Part shown: in pieces, positions 35,452-46,232 of the stretch | Numbering within the stretch: position 1 is the stretch's first letter | Layout of the letters: each line of letters begins with the position of its first letter | Source: Saccharum officinarum | Taxonomy: Eukaryota > Streptophyta > Magnoliopsida > Poales > Poaceae | Assembly: GCA_020631735.1 (NCBI GenBank) | Contig: CM036197.1 | Span: 50,267,880 to 50,331,879, forward strand | Reading direction: 5' to 3' | DNA: 64,000 nt | Translations under genes and position numbers: made by a program | Notes under the pieces: model-generated | Database searches by the model: none | The model's input: the letters and a program-made list of their open reading frames with translations, nothing else | Told to the model about the DNA's origin: nothing

Positions 35452-38400
35452 CTAATCATCGGGGTGGATGCTGCACGCCGACGAGGAGATCGAGGGGGAA
35501 TCGGATTCATCGTCGTAGTTGTCATCGTCGTCGTCCTCGAAGTCGTCGAGATCGTCGAAGTCCCACAGCTCGTCTTGCTCCTCCTTCTCGGGCATCTGCC
35601 ATTTATCTTGAGAAATCTCACCGGACTCCAATAACTCCAGCACCTGCCCATGGCCATGTGAATCCAGTCAGTTACTTCCTCCGTCCCTAAAAACATAGAA
35701 TCCTAGCGTTCAAAATTTGTCTCAAAAAATATGTGATCCTGACCAACATCAGCTTTTAAAAGTGGAATGGAGAAAAAAAAACACAGCTGCCGCAAGGGCC
35801 ACAGCCCCAGGCACGGGCGGCCTGCTGTCTCCTCTCGTTCTTCCAGAACGCTCTAGCAGTAGCTTGTTTTGAGTCAAATACAGGGGCATTTTTGTAATTT
35901 TACTCTGTCCTTGGTTTCCGTGCACAGTCTTACAATTACATATTTTTAGGGACGGAGGGAGTAAGTACTAACAGTGGCAAATTAATAAAGAGCACTGGAG
36001 CTTCAATTGACCGGTCCAGGTCCAGGAGTAACCTCTGACAAGCTGGTACAGCCCATTGGATTTTACATTCAACTTTTTTATAGGGAAAAAAAGGCCAGCC
36101 CTACAATGCAATGCATAACTGGAATACTAATGCACATCTAAACATTTTTTTGAGTGAAAAATGAAGTTTTTATGCAGACAGATGCTTGTTTAGTTACAGT
36201 AAATAGGATTTTACAGCAACATCGTTCGGCTTGGATAAGTACAGTGAACAGCTCAATAAATAAATCATACTGATGTGCTACCAAGCACTGCTTATACACT
36301 GTAACCAGCTTCTGAAGCAAGGCATCTATCTGATAGTTGCAACGAGAGTAGCAGTGACCAGTCATCAGTTTAGTGGGGCGATTGTTTATGTGCTGATGGC
36401 ACAATGAATTATGAATAAAGTAAGGGCATGATTAAACTTTGATGGGCTCAACTTTGATTAGGGTAGACTTGGTCTTTTATATAGCTGTTGGGGTGGCATG
36501 TTTTGTACGTTTGCCCCAAGGCTTGTGTTCTTGAGCTGTCCTGCATCCCCCACTTCACCTCGCCCTTGGGCTTCCCGTGAACCAAATCAAATGGAGAGAA
36601 AGAAATGGTAGGGGAGAAGGTAGGAGGCAACAGAGCATCCTATGCCCCTCCTACAACCAAGAAACCGGCCATGCTGCAGATGTGACCAAACCCTTGTCTG
36701 CTTCTGAAGTTTAGTAAAATAATAAGGTTCCAATGGCCTACTCTACTCCTAATAGTCCTAAATTTTTGTCATAAGAATGTGAAGAATGCGTGCTTAGACT
36801 TTTTATTTGGTATGCTTAATACTTCTAGGGCCCAAGCTGAAAAGAGGAAACTAAGAAATCTTTCTAGGCAATTTGGGAAACTTTATTTAGACAAGGTCTA
36901 CTGATATGTTCAGGCCACCATCCCTAGTCCCAATCCCACAAGTTCAACTCAACGGATGCATGCATAATTTTGCCCATCCACAAGTTGATGCTATGTTTTT
37001 GTTTGGTACTATACATTATCAGTATGTGAGCGCCCACAAAGAATACAGTAATACACTGTGGGATCCTAGTGAAGCAGCTCTACATTAAAAATTGAGATCT
37101 CACCACACTGTGATAGAGTAGGACAAGCCCTATGCAATCAGGTTGGATGTAGTGTTACTTGCCAACTGGTCGGTCGATGCCAATGCCAGTGTGCTAAACA
37201 AGAACCAAGTCCCTGCTGTCACAACAGACATGGCACGCGACGGCGGTATTTAACAACCGTAGCAGCCAACAAGTGGATGATATAGATACAGTACTAGTAT
37301 ATGCTGCTGCTGTTTTTAGGCTGCTCTCAGCTGTCTGGTTAGACGAAGCATATACGGATAATCTGGTTTAATAAGCTCAAACAGACTAGGCAGAATTATG
37401 CCTAAGTGGGATAGCTACCTAGCACCAGACATAACAAACTAATGTTTTCATCAGAGTATATAACTAAACCATTACCTCATCTGATTGTATAACTTCCAAT
37501 TCATACTATAAAGTACTGTGATACTTCTCAGACCACATACTTGGAACATTTCTGCACCAGCCGTTAACCTCTGTTGTGTTGCCGCTGTTCACCCGATTTT
37601 TGTATGGTAGTACTATGATAGAACTGTTGGACCTAACTGTACGCTTTTCGGTTTTGCTAGAAGTGAGCAGAAAACTTCTAGGAAAATCTTGGCCACAACC
37701 TTTCATAAAAAAAGGAAGAATTATTGGTCTTTTCCGGTGTATGATTATCGCTATACTTGAAGAAACCTAAAGTTGTTTGTTGCCCATTTCAGGGTAATGG
37801 CATCATTACTGTCCTTTGCTGAAACCCAAAGAATTCCATCGTTTAGTTACCAGATCAAGCAATAGGTCAATTCGACCACCAGATGGGAATTAAGATGTCC
37901 TCGGCTTTTGTCCTCTGTGATGATGGTTGGAGATTTTTCATCTTTCAAAAGACGAGAAAAAAGAGACGATGGTTGGAGAATTTGATCTTTCAAAGATGAG
38001 AAAAAAGGAGGCCACAGATGCAGATTTTCTTGGTGGTGGCCCAGGCGTTTCAACGACCGGGGTGCTAGGCTCTGTCAGTCAGACCCACCCTACCCAAGGC
38101 ATGGGCATTGTACCACCCTTTTAGAACAAATATTTTTAGCTGGATCCTATTCTCTAGAACAAGTAGGCCAGCCACTGTCCAAAGCTACTACTATCTGCAC
38201 TGCTTGAGTCGGGCTGGTTTAGTTCTAAGGGTTTTAAAGTTTTCGGGAGTATTGTAGCACATATGTAATTATAGCTATTAGTGTCCAGTTATGGACTAAT
38301 TAGGCTTAAAAGATTCGTCTCGCAGAATACATACAAACTGCGCAATTAGTTATTTTTTATCTATATTTAATGCTTCATACATGTCTCCAAACATTCGATA

Positions 38401-40401
38401 GGGTGGGGTATAAATAGCTTGTTCGCTTAGGCTGAAAATAAGCGACTGAAAATACTGTTAGCTAATTTATGTGAGACAAAAACACTACTGGTTGACTGAA
38501 AATAAGCGGCTGAAAGCTTAAATGGACAGACTGAAAGTTTTTGATAGGAACTAAACGCCTCCTAAGTGGTTGAATTTTTCTTACCCTTTTTGAAGGCAAA
38601 GAGCAATGTGCATTTACTTGTTGCAGTGACAATAAGGACAGTTCTTTTTTTTTTCTTGTCATTTCAAACCAAAAATAAATCTGAAGTTTGTGCAGTAGTT
38701 TCAGCCAGAACAGAAGAGCAAAGCGCGAGAGTTGTCTGTTTCGGTACGCACGCACCTGTGTCATGGTCGGGCGCCACACCGCGGCGGCCCTGACGCAGAG
38801 GGACGCGACGAACATGAGCCGCCTCAGCTGCCCGGCGTCGTAGCCGTCGCCGAGCCGCGGGTCCACGAGCCCTTGCACGACGCCATCGCTCAGGTAAGGC
38901 TTGGCCTGCATCAAGGCACAACCAGTGGCGGATCTAGCATAAGCATCTAGAGGGCTAAATAATGAAAGTTTAGTGCTACAGCTGAAGATTAATGATGGAT
39001 TTGAGGCTAAGCTACAGTAATTTAAAAGCAAAAGTCAAGCTTAGGAGGGCTGCAGCCCACCCAGCCCCCTGGATCCGCCACTGGCCACAGCGACATGAGT
39101 AAACTGTAGAAATGGCACACGCACAGTTACTGTTGGTGGCTGGACAGTGGACACTCACCCACGCGATGAGGCTCTTGTGGGAGCCGTCCACCGGCTTCCG
39201 GCCGGAGATGAGCTCGAGGAGGAAGACGCCGAAGGCGAACACGTCCGTCTTCTCGTCCACGATGCCGTGCGTGAAGTACTCCGGCGCCAGGCACCTGTCA
39301 TCATCACCACGTACAGAGGAGGTGGCGTGGCGGACCGCCCATGCCATTGCCATTGCCCTCCGTGTCAGCGTCTTCTTCGCCAGCTAGCATTGCATTATTG
39401 TCACAAAGTCCAATGAACAGAACAGGGTACGTGAAAAGCAAGCGTCGCTCACCCGAAGGTGCCCTCGATGGGCGCGATGGCGTGATGCGTCCACTCCGAC
39501 GGCAGCCACCGCGCGAGGCCGAAGTCCGAAATCTGAGGCTCGTAGTCAGCGGTGAGGAGGATGTTGGACGCCTTGATGTCGCGGTGGATGATCCGGCGCG
39601 CGCAGCCCTTGTGGAGGTAGCGCAGCCCGCGCGCGGTGCCGACGGCGATCCCGTGCCGCTGCTTCCACGACATGGCCGGCAGCTTCGGGTCTGCGCACGA
39701 TTCATTGATGGTGAACGGCGGCACAGAGCAGAGCGACAGCACGCGTGTACGTGGGCGGTGGACGAACCGGCGGTGTCTGCCAGTGTCTGTCATGCATGGT
39801 CGCTAGGTGGCGGGTGGCGGATGGACATCAGGACATGGACAGGATGCACTTACCGTGGAGGTTGGCGGAGACGGAGCCGCGGGTGGAGAAGTCGAAGACG
39901 AGGTGGAGGCCGCGGTCGACGCAGCATCCCAGGAGCGCGGACACGTTGGGGTGGCGGACGTGGCCCACCGTGCCCAGCTCCGTGAGGAAGTCCTTCTCCT
40001 TCTTCTCGTCCGCCGCGGCCGTCGGCGCCAGGCGCTTCACGGCGACGGCGCGGCCGTCGTCCAGGACCCCGCGGTAGACCTCGCCGTACCCGCCCTTGCC
40101 CACCATGTTGTCTGCGGTAGCGCGGCGCGTGGAGAAGGCAATGTCAGTTGCCGAAGCAAAATTAAGGGTGCGCGCGGCGGCGTGAACAGCAGAGGATAGG
40201 ACAGACAAACAGAGGCAGGCGATGGTTTACTGTACCTTGGTGGAAGCCATTGGTGGCCTGGTGGAGCTCCTCGTAGGAGAAGCACCTCCAGGTGGGCTTG
40301 TTGGGCGGTGGGTCGACGCACTCCTCTGCGCACTCGTCGGCGTTGCTCCGGCGGCCAAGGGACAGGAGCCGCTTCAGGCTCCGGCTCCGGAGGTAATTCA
40401 T
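35452..40401 (-). CDS. Receptor-like cytoplasmic kinase, class VI (RLCK VI_A-like), 6 exons, 379 aa
   Basis: A soluble Ser/Thr kinase; class VI_A members bind and are activated by ROP GTPases in plants. Coding exons: 40401-40236, 40111-39854, 39690-39453, 39294-39159, 38905-38756 and 35643-35452; all join in frame. Seen in order: [13 protein letters not shown] (about 41-53), glycine loop [11 protein letters not shown] (60-70), ATP lysine K81 in [15 protein letters not shown] (177-184, catalytic D179), DFG (197-199), APE (224-226) and [16 protein letters not shown]. The activation segment ends GTFGCLAPEY where family members usually have [16 protein letters not shown] and [13 protein letters not shown] are typical of class VI_A. 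The C-terminal tail after 317 is strongly acidic ([14 protein letters not shown]). There is no signal peptide or membrane helix. The last intron is 3.1 kb and holds MITEs. A CT tract lies upstream in the likely leader. Confidence 0.94.
35675..35961. mobile_element. Stowaway MITE in the kinase's last intron, 287 bp
   Basis: Begins CTTCCTCCGTCCCTAAAAAC and ends with the inverted TTTTTAGGGACGGAGGGAG, flanked by TA on both sides (35673-35674 and 35962-35963). The interior is non-coding. Confidence 0.93.
38211..38563. mobile_element. Tourist-like MITE with a probable smaller element inside
   Basis: Outer ends are inverted: GGGCTGGTTTAGTTCTAAG on the left and GGAGGCGTTTAGTTCCTA read inward from the right. 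The left half has the ATTAGTTATTTTTTATCTA...TTTAATGCTTCATACATG signature of the family seen at 32400 and 41736. Within it, about 38415-38528, CTTGTTCGCTTAGGCTGAAAAT and CGGCTGAAAGCTTAAATGGACAG look like the ends of a second MITE. Both lie in the kinase's last intron. Confidence 0.65.
38923..39083. mobile_element. hAT MITE in kinase intron 4, 161 bp
   Basis: Begins CAGTGGCGGATCTAG and ends CTGGATCCGCCACTG, a near-perfect inverted repeat of the hAT type. The 8-bp flanks GGCACAAC (38915-38922) and GCCACAGC (39084-39091) match at 6 positions. Confidence 0.88.
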
Positions 40402-40715
40402 CTCCCACTCCGATCCACCTAGAGAAACAGAAGCCCAGGCTCCAGCTAGAAGACGGAAAGGAGGACCGGAGGAGCTCCCTCAGCGGAACAACTCCACCAA
40501 TCAATTCGATCCCCTCTCTCCTCTCCTCTCCTGATGCTGCCTTGCTGCGTGACGAGACGACAGTGATGACACGGGGCGGTTAAAGAAGAGAAAGGGGGGT
40601 CTCTTCAGTCAAGAGCGGGCGGGCATTGAATGGCGGAGCTCAAGACAATGGTGGAGACCGGAGGAGGAGGCCGCTGCTCTGCTCCGTTGCGCATTGAATT
40701 GGACGCCGAGCAGGG

Positions 40716-40777
<62 letters not shown>

Positions 40778-41735
40778 CCGCTGCCGTGTCCGCGCACGCT
40801 GCGCTGCTGAGCCGCTCTCGATGTCACTGTGGATGCCAGTGCCCCCGTAGCCGTAGCGAGCAAAGCACAAGCAGGACTGCAGGAGGGAGGGAGGGCGGCA
40901 GCAGGCAACAGCGCAATCGGAGGCGGATGCTGTGGTGTCAAAGACTGACAGACAGGGGGAGCGAGCGAGCGACGAGGCCGTCGCGGCGGCCGGCCCAGCC
41001 CCCTTTTATCCGGTCCTGGCGCGGGAGGGACACCGGACACGGGTCGGGGTCGGGGTCGGTCGGGGCCCAGCCGCCAGCGGAGGACGAGGAGGGGAGACGT
41101 GCGTGCCGTCTTGTACTCCTGGGTCCGGTCCGGGGCACGGGACGGGAGCGCGGCCTGTCCTGTGGACTGTGGTTGTCTGGGCTGGCCTCGTCGGGGTCTC
41201 TCGTCTTCGTCTCGCCCGTGTTTCCTTCGCTGGCGGCCTGCGGGCCTGGCGTCGCTGATGATTGCCGTGTGCGAGCGATCGCCCCGATCCGTCCGCGCGC
41301 CAATGAATGCGGCCGGCTGCGTTCGCGCGTGCGCTGCTGCGCTGTGACTTCGCGACTGCCACTTGGGGCTGAGCGTGACATGTCAACCGTCTGTCGCGTC
41401 GCGTCCCGGGCGTGGCTGGCCGGCCGGCCGGCGGGCTTTCATGGCGCCGTGCCGTGTCATGTGCACACGTGACCCGCGGGCAGGGGACTAGCTAGGAGGG
41501 GTGTACCGATGCGTCGATGCACTGTGTCTGTGTGCACCAGCCTGCCGCTGCCGGATCTGTGTGACCGGACGGAGGGTAACGTCGAATGCGCGCGGATTTT
41601 CGCTTCCACCGGAGAGATCACTCGAGGATAATACTAGGGTGCTAGAGTCGAGATGTGCCTTTCCATGCTGCGGTTGTGAAGGTGGAGCTAACACACGACA
41701 GGGAGCCCGGGAGGGAAGGAAAAGGAGCGCCCAAT
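40402..41735. other. Upstream region of the kinase gene, GC-rich
   Basis: GC-rich, CpG-rich DNA with long chance frames on both strands (up to 280 codons at 40630-41472) of low complexity. It presumably holds the kinase promoter and 5' UTR. Dyad-rich stretches such as GGCCGGCCGGCC (about 41418-41431) are notable, but I see no gene. Confidence 0.5.
40719..40774. repeat. (GA)n microsatellite
   Basis: Uninterrupted GA dinucleotides, about 28 units, 318 bp upstream of the kinase start codon; on the gene's strand this is a (CT)n tract, frequent in plant 5' UTRs and core promoters. Confidence 0.97.
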
Positions 41736-41980
41736 ATACTGTTTAGTTGCCATGCAAACCTAAAATATTTCATCTTTCACCTATCACATCGAATCTTTCG
41801 ACGCATGTATGGAGCATTAAATGTAGGTAAAAAAGATAACTAATTGAATAGTTTGTCTGTAAATGTCGGGGCGAATCTTTTGAGCCTAGTTAGTTCATGA
41901 TTGAACAAATTTTGCCAAATAACAACGAAAAATGCTACAGTAACTTTTCACCTGCTTTTCACGAGCTGAACACAACCATA
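41736..41980. mobile_element. Degenerate Tourist-like MITE
   Basis: Left end ACTGTTTAGTTGCC and right end GAGCTGAACACAACCAT are weak inverted repeats. The interior shares the TTAAATGTAGGTAAAAAAGAT and GAGCCTAGTTAGTTCATGATTG strings with the element at 32400-32638. Confidence 0.7.
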
Positions 41981-42050
41981 GTTACTGGCGGATAAGGAAG
42001 GTGCGAGCAGTTGGCGAACCAGCTGCCCTGGCGTGCTCTGACACGGCCGT

Positions 42051-42147
42051 TGCGGTGCTGTTCATTGTTCACTGTTCAGCTGCGGCTGACACCCTTCCGC
42101 TGCGGTGCTGTTCATTGTTCACTGTTCAGCTGCGGCTGACACCCTTC
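42051..42147. repeat. Tandem duplication, 50-bp unit
   Basis: TGCGGTGCTGTTCATTGTTC begins at 42051 and again at 42101; the following 27 bases to ACACCCTTC are identical in both copies. Near-perfect identity suggests a recent event. Confidence 0.92.
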
Positions 42148-42224
42148 GTTAGAGCAACTTGAACTCTTGAAGACATCCATCATCCCATTCCGAGGGACGA
42201 TGGGCTCTCGTTTCTCTCTTCTAA

Positions 42225-42442
42225 GGGTGTGTTTAGTTCCATCCAAAATACTAAAATTTTCATGGGATAAGTAAGAACTTTTTAGTTTTTTGGCTTTTTT
42301 TTTTTGTCTCTTGAGGTCAAAATCCAAAATGGAGAATGAATATATTTTTGTCCAAAATTTTGCATAGTGTTTAGTTCCATTTTGCAAAATGATGAGCTAA
42401 AACCTAAAATTTTTTAGATGAAATGGGTAACTAAACACACCC
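42225..42442. mobile_element. Tourist MITE, 218 bp
   Basis: Ends GGGTGTGTTTAGTTCCATCC and, read inward from the right, GGGTGTGTTTAGTTACCCAT, flanked by TAA (42222-42224 and 42443-42445). A second copy of GTGTTTAGTTCCAT lies inside at about 42368. Confidence 0.92.
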
Positions 42443-42495
42443 TAAATCTCTCTAGATGTCCTTCCTTTAAAGGAAAACACTAGACACGTGCGCGC

Positions 42496-42496
<1 letters not shown>

Positions 42497-42580
<84 letters not shown>
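42497..42580. repeat. (TA)n microsatellite
   Basis: 42 uninterrupted TA units; the exact length is prone to assembly error. Confidence 0.97.
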
Positions 42581-42581
<1 letters not shown>

Positions 42582-43466
42582 CAGCAGGAGTCTCTCATCC
42601 TTCTATCTACTTTTTCTTCCTTTCTTTTTCACAAAGATGACAAGTCGAGCTGATAAATTGGTCCATGACAATCTATTACACCTAAAAAATATTGAAGGGA
42701 ATCGTCTGCCTTCTGAACGACGCGTCTGTGCCCCGCTCGTGTGCGCTTGCAGCAGCGAAGGAACAACGTGTCCCATTAGTCTAAGCGATTGTGGGCCCAA
42801 CGAACAGGCCTCGTGCTCACACGTAACGAGACGAGTCCGTTGCGTGGTGGTTCACATGGGAGAATAACACCACATTTGAGAGGAAAATCTAGATGTACAA
42901 TGCTTTCTTAAAAGCAGAGGTTCGCCTCTTTTTTTTAAAAAAAGAGAGGAAAATCTAGATGAATTTAGAAATACTTTAGGGTTTCCAATGCAAAATTGTT
43001 TCTTAGAATTTTGTTAAATTCTAAAAATGTGTAATAATAAATCACATAAGTATTAATTAAAAAGGTAAAACCAATTTGGTTTCTATAAAACTAGATCTAC
43101 ACTATATATGTGATAATAAATACTCCCTCCCTTCCAGTATATAAAGCGTAACTATCTTTGGTTCAAAGATCAAGGAACATATTTATTAGTTTTTAGATAT
43201 TTTTTATAATACTCCAATTTATCTCATTAACTTTCAACTTAGTCCTATTTGCCTCCTCTGATGTGGCGCCACATCAGGAAAAAAAAACCATTAGGGTGCA
43301 AAAGTGAGTGGTTTTTAAAAGTTGAGAGATGTTAAAAATTATTTTTTATAGATTAGAAAGAAAAATCAGACGACCGCTATCTACAGTTGAGGGAGCACCT
43401 CAGCATGGATCGAGCTATGAGCGCCGGTGTTTGAGCCCTACTCATGTACAAACTCGACAATACTAA

Positions 43467-43647
43467 GGTACCGTTTGGTTACCACTGAATTTTAAGAATC
43501 TGGATAAAAAAAATCTCAGAATTCTAAAATCCCATCCAAACAGACTCGGATTTTGCAGGATTTTAACTCACATGCACAGAATCCAAGAAATATCAAAGAT
43601 TATTTTTATCCCAAATCTGGATTTTAGAATCTCATCCAAACGGTACC
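43467..43647. mobile_element. Tourist MITE, 181 bp
   Basis: Ends GGTACCGTTTGG and CCAAACGGTACC are perfectly inverted over 12 bp, flanked by TAA on both sides (43464-43466 and 43648-43650). The interior is non-coding. Confidence 0.95.
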
Positions 43648-43650
43648 TAA

Positions 43651-44612
43651 AAGCTTCATTCATCGCACTGGATAACCTGTCCGTAGATCCTGAGATCACC
43701 TTGTCGGATACTCTTGGGCTCGTTGAGACAATCACTAGCAAATAAAGAAGTGCGTCAAAGGCTGTGGGCTGCGCTGGTGCACTGTTGGCGAGCCCACGAG
43801 ACTAGCTCCGGAAGGCTGGAACAAGCGGAAGCACGGTGTCCGGTAACGGCCGAACGTTCTGTCCCGGCGCCACGGCCCACGATACGTTAGTTGGGCCCAT
43901 TTGGTCTTTCGGTGCCCAAGTCCCACAACGTCCGACCACGGACGATTGGATCCCCTCCCCTTGCCCATGTGTCCAAAGTCCAAACCAAAATGTGTGTTCG
44001 GAGTTGGGCTACTGATGGTCCGGCCCAACGCGACGCGACGGCGACGCAGCGGCGGTCGTGTTGGCGTACACAGACAAGAGAGCCACGTGCTGCTGCATGC
44101 AGGTCGACACCGCTGCCACCTGCCCGCCTACCAACCTACCACCACGTAGTATCAGCGAACCGAGCGGCGAGCGCTACGCGACACCGTCGTTGCTTGTTCG
44201 ACAGCTGAAGGCAGCATGGTCGACCACTCGACCGGAGCATAGGAAGAAATTAAAAGCCGAGGGCAAAAGGCCTGAATGGTTACAAGCTGTCATGTGTCCC
44301 TGGCTCCCTGCCGACGTACGGCAAGCCGGATCGGAGGAGACTTCCTCACAACTCCCTGTACACGCAACGAAGAATGGAGCGGAATGTTGGTTCCTCGCAT
44401 GAGCATGAGGTAAAGGATGACACCAATGATTGAGTCGTACGTCCACGGAGACGGCTTTAATCTGTTCTTTTTTGCCCTTTCGATGAAGAACTCCCTCTAG
44501 TAAGATGAAAAATACTAGTAGTCCATTGTTTTGGATTGTTTCCCCTTTTTTTTCCTCTAAAGAAAATCAGGGCTGGTTTTGTGCTTAGATGCTTGAAAAA
44601 GTTACGACCTTT
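43651..44612. other. Intergenic, nothing recognised
   Basis: Frames of 80 to 114 codons at 43891-44402 show no domain. The GC-rich part has TGGGCCCA-like strings near 43894 that could be promoter boxes, but no gene follows. Confidence 0.5.
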
Positions 44613-44649
44613 CACTATGCCAGAAAATGTAATCAGTGACGTCTCGATT

Positions 44650-45010
44650 AGTGACTCAGAAACAAAACGCGTCACTAATTACTATATTAGTGACGCGGGT
44701 AAACCAGACGCGTCACTGATTAGTTGTTACCCATGCCCAAGAACAAGACGCGTCACTAATTACAAAATATCAGTGACTCTTCGTAGGAAAACGCGTCACT
44801 GATAATATCTGTGACGCGTATTATCCCGACGCGTCACTGATATTTTGCCGTATTAGTGACTCTTCTCAACAAAACGCGTCACTGGTAAGGAAAGTGACGC
44901 GTTTTATCTAGACGCGTCACTGATATATATATGCATATCAGTGACTCTTCTTAACAATATGCGTCACTGGTGATAAAAGTGACACATATTGTCTACACGC
45001 GTCACTGATA
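44650..45010. repeat. CACTA subterminal repeats (GCGTCACT, both orientations)
   Basis: GCGTCACT occurs nine times in about 340 bp, usually as ACGCGTCACTGAT, interleaved with the inverted forms AGTGACGCG and AGTGACTC. Such arrays are the binding sites of the second CACTA protein (TnpA type) in known elements. The ACGCGT core makes many motifs palindromic. Confidence 0.92.
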
Positions 45011-46232
45011 TGTCGCCATTGACTATACTGGGCAGGCCGGCCGAGAATTATTATTTGTTTATTTTTTTTTAGAGGTCGTCATTTGCAAGCAGCTTTCCCC
45101 ATTTGTTTGTGACCCCCGACCACTACCACCGCTTGGCACCTAGCTCCTGCCGGTGGCTGCCCCTACGCTGACACCTGCAGCCCCGGCCGGCATCGCGTGC
45201 CCCGCACCTCAGCACCTCCTCCAGCTCTGGCCACAGTTGCCGCCGCCCACCACGGCGCCTCCAGCTCCGGCCATCACCACAGCCCACCTCGGCACCTGCA
45301 GCTCCGCCGCCGCCCACCTCAGCGCCTCCCTATCACACCAGCCCCGACCTGACTGTAGCGTGTCGGGCGCGGCCTCCAGCACGCGGCGTCGTCGGCCCAG
45401 AGGACGGCCGCGTCCGGCGAGGGTGATTCGCTCGCGCCTAGGTCGGCCAGCTGGACATCGAAGGTACTGCAATCAAGAATCAGCACACGGTGATTATGGA
45501 GGCCTTGCGTTAATTGGGTTCTCTCCACACATTCTCTGTTTATTTTAATTTAGATGTGTGATAACCTGATAGGACGTACCCGTGCTAGTATGTGTGGCCA
45601 TGCCAGGCGCTTGTAGAGTGAGCATGTGTGCACGCTTGATTTTTAGTAGTGCTGTACTTGATTCAACTTACAGTTGTAGATGTTGCCTAGCTAGAGGAGA
45701 TTGAACACGTGCCTTCTCTTAAATCATAAAATTCATAGCAGAATAGTAGTAGTTCTGCTCTTTAGAGTTTTGATTTCTGCTCACTGATGCAGTTGTGTTT
45801 ATTTTCAGAGCTTGTCTAGTGTCAGCCATATCCTTTCCTCTGTTCTGGCTGCAAGTTTCAGGACATGACAACAACAACTATTTAACATCTATCAATAGTA
45901 GCAACCGTGTGGCAGAGTTTTCAGGTTTGCATTTTAGACTAGTTTCTGCTGATTTTCTTCTCTTTAATGCAATATACTTTTCTATGGTATTCAGCTTGAG
46001 TACCCTGTTCTAGCTAGCTGTTGCCTTCTTTGGCTGTTAGTATTGTTGTCAAGTTTAGTTTCTGCATTAGTTCAATTTCAGGGTCTGACTGAATTCACAT
46101 AGTCCAGGTAAGGTCTTATCATTTCCTTTGGGGTGTCACTTTGATGCAATAGTAAATTTACTATTCAAGTAATTTATAGGCTTTTCATGGAAGGATTAGT
46201 TGATTTCATTTGTTTTCATACTTTTGTAGACT

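Noticed and set aside
40630..41472. 280-codon open frame upstream of the kinase gene
   Set aside because: It runs through the (GA)n tract and GC-rich DNA, has low-complexity composition, overlaps equally long frames on the other strand and shows no domain.
43123..43395. Possible Stowaway MITE starting CTCCCTCCCTTCC
   Set aside because: Only the left end is convincing; the right candidate GAGGGAG is not followed by TA, and the inverted match is short.
44650..45010. Regularly spaced short repeats that superficially resemble a CRISPR array
   Set aside because: The motif occurs in both orientations with irregular spacing beside a CACTA terminus in a plant genome, which is the CACTA subterminal pattern.
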